A stretch of DNA of 64,000 nt from Candidatus Hydrogenedentota bacterium. GTDB lineage: Bacteria > Hydrogenedentota > Hydrogenedentia > Hydrogenedentales > JAGMZX01. Of this stretch, positions 34,108 through 43,054 are shown piece after piece. Position numbers and translations under genes: made by a program. Location: assembly GCA_029556545.1 (NCBI GenBank), contig JAKQEQ010000056.1:1-64000 (forward strand), in the 5' to 3' direction. Each line of letters opens with the position of its first letter. The first letter of the stretch is position 1. Under the pieces are notes generated by a model. It was not told the origin of the DNA, ran no database searches, and saw nothing but the letters and a program-made list of their open reading frames with translations.

Positions 34108-34647
34108 ATGAAATCGACGCGACGCGCCTTCATGAGAACCGGCGCGCTATCGGTCTGCGCGATCTCGGCTCGTGCCGCCGCGCAGGGGCAGGCGGACCTC
34201 CCCGCGGAGATGCCGCCGCTCGATTACGGCCTTTCGTTCATCTGCCACAGCGCGGCATTCAATTCCGTGCGATTCTGGGTAGAGAGCCGGACCCGGTTCA
34301 TCGACGACCGCGACGGGACCTGGATCGACTTTCACCAATGCGGCGCCTGCAAGAGCGAAAACACGTTTGCGGAGCGCGATCTGTTCATGGCGGACAATTA
34401 CGATTTCCTGCCCGTTTTCGGCGGAGGCGACGTGCTCGTCTTCCGCCGTCCGGCGCGCATCAGCGATTGGTACCGCACCGTCAAGAAAACCGCCGAGCTC
34501 TGGGGATATCCGACGCTGAAATTACAAGAAGGCGCGCGTTGCGAGGAGCTAGCGACATGGGACAATATCGCGCGCGCGACCGCCGACGCAATCCCGATCG
34601 TATGTCTGCGGCGGTCGAGAAGTGCGCGGGTGGCGGTCCAAAAGTGA
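34108..34647 (+). pseudogene. Tat-signal hypothetical protein, 3' end replaced by IS21 sequence
   Basis: The start at 34108 follows AGGAGG. The N-terminus (MKSTRRAFMRTGALSVCAISARAAAQ) is a twin-arginine signal. The next about 140 residues (DYGLSFICHSAAFNSVRFWVESRTRFID, FHQCGACKSENTFAERDLFMADNYDFLPVF) belong to no family I recognise, but the tract around residues 70-95 has paired Cys. At about base 34610 the frame enters the IS21 border and runs out in a basic tail (RSRSARVAVQK), so the protein is truncated. It follows the HzsA-related gene at 52 bp and was probably its operon partner. Confidence 0.65.
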
Positions 34648-35700
34648 AGCACCCGCTGGATTCATTATGTAGGTGTTGATGCGGGTTGTCAAGGGGTTCT
34701 TGGGGGCTCTCTTCCCCTCTCTCCCTCCCCCTAGGGGGAGGCGGGTTTTTCTGGAGTTTCTTTTTATTCTCTTTTCTTGCGTTTCTTGGCGCTTTTGAGC
34801 CGGTAACTCTCTCCATTGGCTTCGATGATGTGGACCCGATGGGTAAGCCGGTCGAGCAACGCACCTGTGAGTCGTTCGTTCCCGAGTATCTCGGTCCAGT
34901 TTTCGAAGGGCAGGTTCGTAGTGAGGATGACGCTCTGTCGTTCGTAGGCGCGGCTGAGCGCTTCGAAGAGGAGTTCGGCGCCGGTCTTGGAAAAGGGAAC
35001 ATAGCCGAATTCGTCGAGGATGAGGAGGTGGCATCGCGCCAAGCGTTTGAAGAGCCGTTCGAGTTGGCGGTTGTCGCGGGCTTCGAGGAGCTGGGTGACA
35101 AGCGCGGTGACGGTATGGAAGCGGACATGTTTACCCTGGGCGCAGGCAGCATGGCCCAGCGCGGTGGCGAGGTGGGTCTTGCCCGTGCCGGGATTGCCCA
35201 TGAACAGGATGTTCTCGCGCTCCTCGAGGTATTCGCCGCGCATGAGCTGCGTAATGAGCGGCCGGTTGATGGAGGGCTGGGCGGAGAAATCGAAGGTGTC
35301 CAGCGTCTTGAGGATGGGAAAGCCCGCGGCGCGGATGCGGCGTTCGGCGGCTCGTTGCTCGCGTTCGAGGCATTCGCGCTCACACAACCGGGCGAGGAAC
35401 TCGATGGCGGCGTGGCCGTCTTTGGCGCAGATAGCGGCGACGGCCTTGTACTCCCGTTTGATGGTCGGCAGTTTCAGAAGCTTGAGGTAATGATCGAGCA
35501 GCACCGTGGGGCGTTCGGGGTCCATCAGTTGAGCCCTCCGAGCAGGGCGGCATAGGCGCTCACGTCGGGGGAGTGCACAGAGATGCCTTGGAGGTGTTCG
35601 TGGCCGTCGAGCAGGAACGTCGGCGCTACCGGTCCTTCGTCCGGATGAAATGGGTGGATATCCGGGAGCGGGGCCATGGTCTGACGCCAGTTGTCACGGT
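34611..35700 (-). mobile_element. IS21-family remnant: intact istB, only the tail of istA
   Basis: The element carries a full-length istB, but upstream of it only the last about 55 codons of istA remain, joined to unrelated sequence near 35700. The istA stop and istB start overlap as TGATG, the usual IS21 arrangement. The 34611 end shares 27 of 30 bases with a solo sequence at 27371. Between it and istB are a perfect 18-bp palindrome (34724-34741) and a short T-run on the plus strand. With istA gone the element cannot transpose by itself. The 35700 limit is approximate. Confidence 0.75.
34764..35525 (-). CDS. istB: IS21 helper ATPase IstB
   Basis: The 253-residue protein is of normal length. 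It has the N-terminal helical segment (LLDHYLKLLKLPTIKREYKAVAAICAKDG), the Walker A GNPGTGKTHLA, Walker B LLILDEFGYVPF and sensor region SVILTTNLPFENWTEIL, ending DRLTHRVHIIEANGESYRLKSAKKRKKRE. IstB is the DnaA-like AAA+ partner that selects target DNA and activates the IstA transposase. Its partner is deleted here. Confidence 0.95.
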   Translation of the reverse strand: MDPERPTVLLDHYLKLLKLPTIKREYKAVAAICAKDGHAAIEFLARLCERECLEREQRAAERRIRAAGFPILKTLDTFDFSAQPSINRPLITQLMRGEYLEERENILFMGNPGTGKTHLATALGHAACAQGKHVRFHTVTALVTQLLEARDNRQLERLFKRLARCHLLILDEFGYVPFSKTGAELLFEALSRAYERQSVILTTNLPFENWTEILGNERLTGALLDRLTHRVHIIEANGESYRLKSAKKRKKRE

Positions 35701-35929
35701 CACCCTCGCCGCACACCTTTACCGTCACCGTGACCTCGCAGGTATCCGTCAGACCTGCGGCGTCTGTCGCAGTAAGCGTGACCGCGCTATCCGTCGAGAT
35801 CATCGTGCCGCCTGGCGGGGTCTGAGTGATGACCGGTACGCCACAGTTCTCCGTGGCCACTACCTGACCCGTCAGATCGGGCAACGCCGCCTCGCAGTTC
35901 CCGTCCAGGCTCAACGGACTCTGATACAA
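35525..35929 (-). pseudogene. Chimaeric frame: HYR-domain fragment fused to the IstA C-terminus
   Basis: The frame reads about 75 residues of a hyalin-repeat (HYR) domain (CGVPVITQTPPGGTMI, SAVTLTATDAAGLTDTCEVTVTV) and then switches to PLPDIHPFHPDEGPVAPTFLLDGHEHLQGI...DVSAYAALLGGLN, a typical IstA tail, ending in the TGATG overlap with istB. The join near 35700 is probably an internal deletion or recombination that brought a surface-protein fragment next to istA. No ribosome-binding site or signal peptide precedes it. Confidence 0.7.
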
Positions 35930-36123
35930 TTGGCCGCCTCGGTTAATGTGCCGTTACCCCTCCCAGGGGCCCGATATTGGCCCGGGGTCTTACGCGACGC
36001 GTAAGTGACGCATGGTACTGTCAGGGGAGTCGGCCAAGACGAGGCAAGCCGCGGGGGGACAAGGGGGTATAATGAGGCCGTGTCGGGAACCTCTGTCATG
36101 ATATCGGCCGCGGAGTCGGGCAT

Positions 36124-37944
36124 ATGGGCGTGTATCTTGTATGTACGGCGGGAAACAGCCAGGGCAGAATCTGGCGATTTGGGCAGGGCTGGGCGACCCT
36201 GGGCCGGGCCGATGACTGTGAAGTAGTCTTGGACGACAATCTGGTGTCGCGGCAACATTGCCGGTTCCATGCCGATGCGAACGAGGTCACGTTCGAGGAT
36301 CTGAAGGGGCTTAATCCGGTGCTTGTGAACGGATTACCGGTGACGCGCGCGGTCTTGCGGCCCGGGGATCAGATCGCCATTGGATCCAGTCAACTCCTAG
36401 TTGCCGGGGATGCAGCCATGCCGGGGTCCGCAGGCGGCGGCATGTCTTCGCGGCCGACCGTTTCGTGGAACGACGCAGCGCCCATATGGATGCACTCCGA
36501 TACGGCGAGAGACCAGATTTCAAAGCGGCCGGGTACGATCCAGGACTTGGTGTTTCTTTACGATACCGTTCGCGTGCTGGACACCCTCCGCGGCCTTGAT
36601 GAGGTTCTGCTCGAACTGAAAGAGCGGTTGTATGAACGGTTCCATCCGACGCGCCTTTGGATAGCGCGTGTGGCGGGAAGAGAGGTCGACCTTGCCGGCA
36701 TGGATGAGCAGAATAAGGCCGCGTTCCCTCATACGATGGCGCGCGACGCCGTGCAGCGCGGGCATGGGCTACTCGTGCCGGAGGTGTTGTCCGGGGACGG
36801 CCCGAGGTCCTGTAGATTCACCCTTGCGGCGCCGGTGTCGGGTGGCGGCGCGACCACCGGCATCATCGTAATGCAGACAGAGACGCCTGAAGGGGCGTAT
36901 GACGAGGAAGACCTGCGGTTGCTGGTGCTGCTGAGCCAACTGCTGGGCCCAATCCTGTATTCCGTGGAGGCGTTTGAGCAACTGCGGCGGGATAACGAGT
37001 GTCTGCGTCTGGGACCGGAATATCCGCTTGAACTGATAGGGCAAAGCCGGGCCATGGGTCACATCCGGCGGTTGGCGCATCAGGCTGCGACATCGGACCT
37101 TCACATAGTCGTCACCGGGGAAACCGGCACCGGGAAGGAACTGGTCGCTCGGCTTATCCATCAACAGGGGCCGAATCGAACGCAACCCTTTATCGTTGTC
37201 AACTGCGCCGCAATTCCGAAGGACCTGTTCGAGAGCGAGTTTTTCGGCTATGAAAAGGGCGCGTTCACTGGGGCCGCGCAGCGTGCGGAGGGGATGCTTG
37301 CCCAGGCCAACGGCGGCAGCCTCTTTCTGGATGAAGTAGGAGACCTCTCGATCGAGAATCAAGCGCGCATACTGCGGGCCATCGAACTGGGAACGTTCCG
37401 GCGTATAGGCGGCAAGCATGAAGAGAAAGTCCGGGTGCGCGTGATCGCGGCGACGAACAAGGATCTCGCGGCAGCCATCGCGCAAGGCCAATTCAGAAAG
37501 GATTTGTATCATCGGCTCAGCGGGTTTGAAATCCACATTCCGCCGTTGCGGGAACGTCCCAGCGACATACCGGTCCTTGCGGAATACTTTCTGCAAGCGG
37601 CGCGGCACAAGTCGAAGCGCCCCTTGAGAGGTTTCTCCCCGCAAGCCATCGAGCTGCTCAAAGAGCGGCTCTGGCCGGGCAATGTGCGCGAACTGCGGAC
37701 CTGCATTCTGCGCGCCGTATCCGTCACCGGTAGCGAAGAGATTCAACCCAGGGATATCCAAAGCGGGATGGCGGTCGCTATGTCGGAAGACGGTCAACCG
37801 ATGATTAGTCTGGCCGACATGGAGAAACAATACATTACAACCGCTCTGCGCATGTGCGGCGGAAGCATTCGCGAAGCCGCCAAGCTTCTGCAGATTGGGC
37901 GAAGCACCCTCTACGTCAAGATCGCCGAGTACGACATCAAATAG
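36124..37944 (+). CDS. FHA-GAF-sigma54 activator (bacterial enhancer-binding protein)
   Basis: The 606-residue protein has four modules. Residues 1-95 are an FHA domain (GRADDCEVVLDDNLVSRQHCRF). Residues about 145-290 look like a GAF domain (MARDAVQRGHGLLV, DLRLLVLLSQLLGPILY). Residues about 300-535 are the sigma54 AAA+ domain with Walker A GETGTGKE (332-339), GAFTGA (379-384), LFLDEVGDLS and RKDLYHRLSGFEIHIPPLRER. The end is a Fis-type HTH (CGGSIREAAKLLQIGRSTLYVKIAEYDIK). FHA binds phosphothreonine, so a Ser/Thr kinase such as that at 47273 may control it. It lies directly upstream of a sigma54 promoter and two palindromes. Confidence 0.95.
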   Translation: MGVYLVCTAGNSQGRIWRFGQGWATLGRADDCEVVLDDNLVSRQHCRFHADANEVTFEDLKGLNPVLVNGLPVTRAVLRPGDQIAIGSSQLLVAGDAAMPGSAGGGMSSRPTVSWNDAAPIWMHSDTARDQISKRPGTIQDLVFLYDTVRVLDTLRGLDEVLLELKERLYERFHPTRLWIARVAGREVDLAGMDEQNKAAFPHTMARDAVQRGHGLLVPEVLSGDGPRSCRFTLAAPVSGGGATTGIIVMQTETPEGAYDEEDLRLLVLLSQLLGPILYSVEAFEQLRRDNECLRLGPEYPLELIGQSRAMGHIRRLAHQAATSDLHIVVTGETGTGKELVARLIHQQGPNRTQPFIVVNCAAIPKDLFESEFFGYEKGAFTGAAQRAEGMLAQANGGSLFLDEVGDLSIENQARILRAIELGTFRRIGGKHEEKVRVRVIAATNKDLAAAIAQGQFRKDLYHRLSGFEIHIPPLRERPSDIPVLAEYFLQAARHKSKRPLRGFSPQAIELLKERLWPGNVRELRTCILRAVSVTGSEEIQPRDIQSGMAVAMSEDGQPMISLADMEKQYITTALRMCGGSIREAAKLLQIGRSTLYVKIAEYDIK

Positions 37945-37955
37945 CACCTCCGCGG

Positions 37956-38005
37956 AAGTCCAGACCCTGGACTTCGCCCGCCTTCTCCCCGTCCAGAATA
38001 TGGAC
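37956..38005. promoter_or_regulatory. Two palindromic activator sites (GTCCAGAnnCTGGAC type)
   Basis: Site 1 at 37958-37972 reads GTCCAGACCCTGGAC, with perfect arms extending to AAGTCCAG/CTGGACTT (37956-37974). Site 2 at 37991-38005 reads GTCCAGAATATGGAC. Their centres are 33 bp apart, about three helical turns, and lie roughly 140-175 bp upstream of the predicted sigma54 start. This is the usual place for enhancer sites of sigma54 activators. A third copy lies at 38393-38407. Confidence 0.75.
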
Positions 38006-38115
38006 GCCTGATGCACCGCGAGAAGCCGCCGGGATCACTCCCGCAGACCGCTGAGCCGCGCAAGGACACGTAAAGATAGCGTTAAATGCCGTGGCGGCGC
38101 TTCCCGCCGCCCGTC

Positions 38116-38129
38116 GGCACGATTCCTGC
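38116..38129 (+). promoter_or_regulatory. Sigma54 (-24/-12) promoter
   Basis: GGCACGATTCCTGC has GG at 38116-38117 and GC at 38128-38129 with exactly ten bases between, and keeps the GGCACG half and the TGCT of the consensus. Transcription would start near 38140 and read into the HTH gene at 38191 and the surface-protein genes beyond. Confidence 0.75.
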
Positions 38130-38190
38130 TTTTAGTAACCGTTGTCGGGGGCCTTAATCAGAGGCAGTGGACATCTCCGGTGAGGACAAC

Positions 38191-38442
38191 ATGGGGAGTG
38201 TGGAGCGGACGACCATGAGCGGCATGCAGAGTGCGGATAGTAACTCATTGAATGCCAAGAAGAAGGCCCATATCGAGCGGGCGCTGACAATGGCGCACTC
38301 CGACCTTCAACGGGCGGCGGAACTGCTCCAGATATCCCCGCCGCGACTCCGGTACTGGATCAGGAAGCTCCAGATCGACATCTGCATTCAGAGTCCAGAT
38401 TCTGGACGCCCGGGACATAGAACCCCAAGTGAGAAGGGGTGA
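38191..38442 (+). CDS. Stand-alone Fis-type (HTH_8) DNA-binding protein
   Basis: The ATG at 38191 is preceded by GGTGAGG; 83 residues. Residues about 22-60 ([40 protein letters not shown]) match the C-terminal Fis/NtrC HTH, closely resembling the end of the upstream activator (IREAAKLLQIGRSTLYVKI), but there is no AAA+ domain. It could bind the same palindromes and compete with or assist the activator. The third palindrome lies inside its own 3' end. It is the first gene after the sigma54 promoter and 47 bp before the large surface-protein gene. Confidence 0.8.
   Translation: MGSVERTTMSGMQSADSNSLNAKKKAHIERALTMAHSDLQRAAELLQISPPRLRYWIRKLQIDICIQSPDSGRPGHRTPSEKG
38393..38407. promoter_or_regulatory. 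Third palindrome, inside the HTH gene
   Basis: GTCCAGATTCTGGAC has the same outer arms as the two upstream sites and is a perfect dyad apart from its centre. It lies about 250 bp downstream of the predicted sigma54 start and 97 bp before the next gene. A bound protein here could act as a downstream enhancer, roadblock or loop anchor. Confidence 0.6.
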
Positions 38443-38489
38443 CTTGGCGGAATTACGACCAACGTGATGGAACTGTGGAGGCAATAGCA

Positions 38490-41400
38490 ATGAGAGTAGG
38501 TCTTCGACGGTCGGGTTTGAGAGGTGTTCTTGCAGTGCTTGTGATCCTGAGCGCAAGGACCACTCAGGCAACCGTATACTACGTCGATTCGGCCCAGCGG
38601 AACGACACCGGAGACGAATTGACATGGGGAATGGCAAAAGAGACGATCCAGGCAAGTATCAACGCCGGGGCTGGAACTGGCGAGGTCTGGGTTACCGCTG
38701 GCACTTATGGGGAGACACTTTCTCTAAGGGGCAACTGCCCCGACTTTGGCGGGTTTACGGGGACCGACACGTTGCTCGGGGAGCGAAATCGGACCTCCAA
38801 TAAGACCGTGGTCGATGCGTCCACCGCCTTACCCCGCTATCACGTGGTGACAATTGCCGGAACCACAAATTCGCGGCTAGAGGGCTTCAGGATTACGGGG
38901 GCCCTTGGGGTACGCGGTACGGAATCCTATGCTATGGGTGCCTATGAGCTAGACTTGCCGACGCCGCCGGAGGTTTTGTCGTTTGGCAATCCGTGGTTTG
39001 TAGATACTGCTGGGGCTTACGGGGTCTTTCCAACGAGTGTCCCCGGATATCTTGATCTACAGGGGCTCGTCAATTTTGGCGCCGATGATAGTCTGTGTGC
39101 TATCGCATACAATTCATATGATGGTCTCAACTTGGGTCCGTGGGCACCGCTAAACACGTTCACCATTGGCGCACAAAAAGGGATCCTGTGGCGTCCCGTT
39201 ATGAATGACGAAGGCGTCGAAGGCGCGGCTGGTGTGTCCGTGCCCGACAGGCCCATCCTTGCGCCACCTCCGCAAGGCGCCAATAAGAGAAACGGCAGTT
39301 TTAACGTATGGTGGATTGGCGATCCGGACCTTGTGCGAGGAATGGAGCTCAGGAGCGGGATGGCCACCTATCCCTACGACGCCCCGGCTCGTTGGCTTAC
39401 GGGGGAGAGGGACGCATCTGTAAGCACGTCTATTTGTGTTCCCTATTTCGAAGACAGCACACCGGCTGCCGCAAGCCTTCCGCCATTGGTATCCGGCACC
39501 ACCAGCCTCATATACGTTAGGAATCACGGTGGCGACTTGCTTTGCAGTATCAGTTACCGTGATCTGGACGGGAACGATACAACGGGGACGCCAGACACGT
39601 TTGTAATCCCCGCCAATAACGTTGTTGCCTTTCGTCCCTGCATGGACGATCCATCTACTGTGCCGGGAGGCCAGGAGACTCCCCTGGGGCAGGCGGTTCC
39701 TGACATGGTCGGTCCCCGCAAACGGGGCAGCGTGATTATCCGTTGCGAGGACGGCCCGTACCTAAGCGGTGAACTGCTCATGAGCGCAAACAACACGTTG
39801 GGCATGTGCCAGGAGACTCTTCCAACCGCCGAGGGATCAAGTTCGCTGGTGGTTCCCTACTTCCGAGATGACGCAGCTGCCGGGGGCACATGGTATCCAA
39901 GCGCGGGCGTGACAGCTATCGTTTCGATCCACAATCTCGCCAGCAATCCCGTCACCTTTAATATCACTTATCGAAACGTCAACGGAGTCGATCACACGCC
40001 TGTGCCATCCAACTACACGCTTGCGGCGAACGCGACCGTTCTGTGGCGTCCGCACGCCGCCGATCCTGGGGTGGAAGGAGCCGCCGGTTCTGAGGTACCC
40101 GACATGACAGGGCCGGATGCGGAAGGCAGTATTTTGATCCAGTCTGCCGGGGGGCAGCTTGCGGGATTCTTGTTTCTTTCGGACGCGAAGGATAGCGCCC
40201 TTCAGACGCTTCAGCCGGCAGTGGGCCTTGGCCTGCTTGCCGCGCCGGTTTTCTGGGATGATGCAGCCGCTGATGGGAGGCTCCACCCGGGCTCGGGTGT
40301 GAAGACCGCCGTCCAACTGACGAATCTCTCCGACGCTCCAGTAACGTTGACCGTCACCTATAACGATCCGGACGCAACCGATCGGACCCCGACCTGGAAA
40401 CACTTCACCATGAAACCGTACGAGGCGATCTCGTGGCGTCCCTCAACACGGGATTTGTCATTCGAAGGACGTGGTGTTTTCATGCCGAAGATGACATTCG
40501 GAACGTTCCGTTCCGGAAGCGTGTTCATTTCAGCCTCTTCGCCCAATCTCGTGGGTTCGATCATGACCACTTCGGACGAAGGGATTGCGCTCGCGGCACT
40601 GGTGTCTAACAGCTCGGTCTACGTCACGCCGCCCGATACGGACAACGACGGCATCCCGAATAGTATCGAGGGCACTGGCGATGTGGACGGCGACACGACT
40701 GCAAATTACCTGGATCCGGATAGCGACGGCGACGGTCTGTCAGACGCTATAGAGGGGGCCACCGACGTTGACGGCGATGGAATCCCGAATTTTCTGGACT
40801 CCGATTCCGACGGGGATGGCGTTTCCGACGCGGCGGAACGAATTGCCGGCACGGACCCGTACGGCGGCCCGCCGCTGCAAATTACCTCCCACCCCGGAAG
40901 CATTATCCGGACCGGTGGCCAAACGGCTTCCTTCAGTGTTACAGCGACTGGCGGTTTTCCGCCACTGGGATATCAGTGGCAAAAGGACGCCGTCGATATC
41001 CCCGGTGCTTTGGACTCCACATACGCAATACCGGCAGTCTCCTGCGGTGACGCCGGCCAGTATCGGTGTATTGCCAGCACGTATGGGGCTTCAATTCCGT
41101 CTGATGAAGCGACTCTAACGTTAACGGGGCCTACGGGCACCATTGTCATCAATGGAGACGCCGAATACGCCAATTCGAGTTTCGTAAGCCTGACTCTGTC
41201 GGCAGAGAGTTGCGCGGGTTCAAGTGTGGCCGACGTGCAGTTCAGTAACGATAACGTAACGTGGAGCGCATGGGAACCGTATAGCGTCAACATGACGTGG
41301 ACGCTGGCAGCTGGTGACGGCATGAAGACCGTGTATGCCCAGTACCGCGACGCCGTAGGTACGGTATCGTCAGGTGATATATCGGACAGCATCACGCTGG

Positions 41401-42926
41401 ATAGCACGCCGCCGAATCCGCCAAACGTAACCGGGCCGACGCCGACAAACAACACAACGCCCACCTGGTCCTGGACTTCGGGGGGCGGCGGCAGCGGGGC
41501 GTATCTCCATCAACTTGATAATGACTCGGAGAGTGGCACATTTCTGACCAAGTGGGGAAGTTATGGACACGCTGACGGACTGTTTGATTCGCCTGTCGAC
41601 GTGGCAGCGGACAGGACGGGCAATGTGTATGTTGCCGATGTCGGTAACCACCGCGTCCAAAAGTTTTCAGCGGCTGGGGCCTATTTGGCCCAGTGGGGCA
41701 CTCAGGGGAACGGCGACGGTCAATTCACTTTCCCATTAGGCGTGGCGGTGGACCGATCGGGCAACGTCTACGTCACCGAGCTGGGCGATCGTGTCCAGAA
41801 GTTCACCTCCATTGGGATGTATTTGACGCAGTGGGGAGGTTCTGGAAGCGGCGAGGGGCAGTTTTCCTATCCCAACGGCGTGGCCGTGGACCAGTCGGAT
41901 AACGTATATGTGACTGACTGTTACAACCACCGCATCCAGAAGTTTTCATCGTCCGGGACCTATATCGCCCAGTATGGAAGTGAGGGGAGCGGCGAGGGGC
42001 AGTTTTCCTATCCCAACGGCGTGGCGGTCGATAAGGAAGGGAATGTCTATGTAGCCGACAGCGGCAACCACCGTGTCCAGAAGTTTTCATCGTCCGGAAC
42101 CTACCTGGCCCATTGGGGAGGAAATGGGAACGGCGACGGCCAATTCAATTTACCCTGTGGCATATCGGTCGATCAGAATGGCATGGTGTATGTCGCAGAC
42201 ACAGAAAACTGGCGTATTCAAGTCTTCACCTCAACCGGTACATATTTTGCCAAGTGGGGAAGTTGGGGGGACGATGACGGTCAGTTCCAGTATCCAACAG
42301 GCATATCGACTGATGGGATGGGCAACGTCTATGTGGCTGACAACGCGGTCTGCCTCATTAAGAAGTTCAGCGGAGGCGGCGCTTGGACAACTGCCACGAA
42401 CTTCACGCCCGGGGTGCCCCTTCCCGAGGGGCCGCACCGACTCTATGTACGGGAGTGTGACGATTTAGGCAACTGGTCCGCGAACGGCTTCTTCGACATT
42501 GTCGTGGATGCAACATTGCCGGTCTATACGAACGTTGTCGCCGACCCGGCGGAGGCGAGCGAAGGCGACGTGGTGATCCTCACGTTTGATGTGTCGGAGC
42601 CGTTGATTGGCGCACCCGAGGTGACGGTGAACGGGAATCCGGCGGTCCACAGTTCCGGCAAGGCCGGCTATTGCTACCTCTATAGCGTGCTTGGCGTAGC
42701 GGACGACCCGCCGGGCCCGGCGTACATCGAGATCAGCGGCGCGGACCTGGCCGGCAACCTCGGGGCGGCGGGTAATTCCAGCGCCTTGACCATTGTCGAA
42801 GGAGACACGCAGACGGTTCCGGCGGCCGGACGCGGCGCGCTCATTTTGCTGGTCCTCGGCTTCCTACTGGCCGGGATGTGGACCGTGACGATGCGGAGAC
42901 CGGCTTGGGCCAAATCGAAACGGTGA
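38490..42926 (+). CDS. Giant modular surface protein (beta-helix-like, TSP3, Ig-like, NHL, C-terminal anchor)
   Basis: The start at 38490 has GGAGG nine bases upstream and a signal peptide ([15 protein letters not shown]); 1478 residues. In order: a pectate-lyase-like start ([41 protein letters not shown]); three or four related beta domains of about 130 residues ([39 protein letters not shown]); calcium-binding thrombospondin type 3 repeats at about 713-790 ([23 protein letters not shown]); an Ig-like domain about 797-878; six or so NHL blades at about 1017-1297 ([16 protein letters not shown]); and an end with [20 protein letters not shown] plus a basic tail. It is the main product behind the sigma54 promoter and probably cell-surface displayed. 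Confidence 0.85.
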   Translation: MRVGLRRSGLRGVLAVLVILSARTTQATVYYVDSAQRNDTGDELTWGMAKETIQASINAGAGTGEVWVTAGTYGETLSLRGNCPDFGGFTGTDTLLGERNRTSNKTVVDASTALPRYHVVTIAGTTNSRLEGFRITGALGVRGTESYAMGAYELDLPTPPEVLSFGNPWFVDTAGAYGVFPTSVPGYLDLQGLVNFGADDSLCAIAYNSYDGLNLGPWAPLNTFTIGAQKGILWRPVMNDEGVEGAAGVSVPDRPILAPPPQGANKRNGSFNVWWIGDPDLVRGMELRSGMATYPYDAPARWLTGERDASVSTSICVPYFEDSTPAAASLPPLVSGTTSLIYVRNHGGDLLCSISYRDLDGNDTTGTPDTFVIPANNVVAFRPCMDDPSTVPGGQETPLGQAVPDMVGPRKRGSVIIRCEDGPYLSGELLMSANNTLGMCQETLPTAEGSSSLVVPYFRDDAAAGGTWYPSAGVTAIVSIHNLASNPVTFNITYRNVNGVDHTPVPSNYTLAANATVLWRPHAADPGVEGAAGSEVPDMTGPDAEGSILIQSAGGQLAGFLFLSDAKDSALQTLQPAVGLGLLAAPVFWDDAAADGRLHPGSGVKTAVQLTNLSDAPVTLTVTYNDPDATDRTPTWKHFTMKPYEAISWRPSTRDLSFEGRGVFMPKMTFGTFRSGSVFISASSPNLVGSIMTTSDEGIALAALVSNSSVYVTPPDTDNDGIPNSIEGTGDVDGDTTANYLDPDSDGDGLSDAIEGATDVDGDGIPNFLDSDSDGDGVSDAAERIAGTDPYGGPPLQITSHPGSIIRTGGQTASFSVTATGGFPPLGYQWQKDAVDIPGALDSTYAIPAVSCGDAGQYRCIASTYGASIPSDEATLTLTGPTGTIVINGDAEYANSSFVSLTLSAESCAGSSVADVQFSNDNVTWSAWEPYSVNMTWTLAAGDGMKTVYAQYRDAVGTVSSGDISDSITLDSTPPNPPNVTGPTPTNNTTPTWSWTSGGGGSGAYLHQLDNDSESGTFLTKWGSYGHADGLFDSPVDVAADRTGNVYVADVGNHRVQKFSAAGAYLAQWGTQGNGDGQFTFPLGVAVDRSGNVYVTELGDRVQKFTSIGMYLTQWGGSGSGEGQFSYPNGVAVDQSDNVYVTDCYNHRIQKFSSSGTYIAQYGSEGSGEGQFSYPNGVAVDKEGNVYVADSGNHRVQKFSSSGTYLAHWGGNGNGDGQFNLPCGISVDQNGMVYVADTENWRIQVFTSTGTYFAKWGSWGDDDGQFQYPTGISTDGMGNVYVADNAVCLIKKFSGGGAWTTATNFTPGVPLPEGPHRLYVRECDDLGNWSANGFFDIVVDATLPVYTNVVADPAEASEGDVVILTFDVSEPLIGAPEVTVNGNPAVHSSGKAGYCYLYSVLGVADDPPGPAYIEISGADLAGNLGAAGNSSALTIVEGDTQTVPAAGRGALILLVLGFLLAGMWTVTMRRPAWAKSKR

Positions 42927-43054
42927 GGAAGGAAGCCGCTTGCTATTCGGAAAGCGATATCAGGCCGGGGCAGCCTGGACGGCCCGCCCCGGCACAGGAC
43001 ATAGGCAATACCTGGAACGACTTCAGGGACTGTAAGCAGTACGAGGAACTCGTC

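Noticed and set aside
34724-34741. 18-bp perfect palindrome plus T-run as a terminator of istB
   Set aside because: The T-run is on the plus strand, the opposite direction to istB; it may instead end the truncated Tat-protein transcript or be part of the IS end.
36769-38016. A 415-codon minus-strand frame over the sigma54 activator
   Set aside because: Antisense to intact Walker A, GAFTGA and HTH motifs; no ribosome-binding site.
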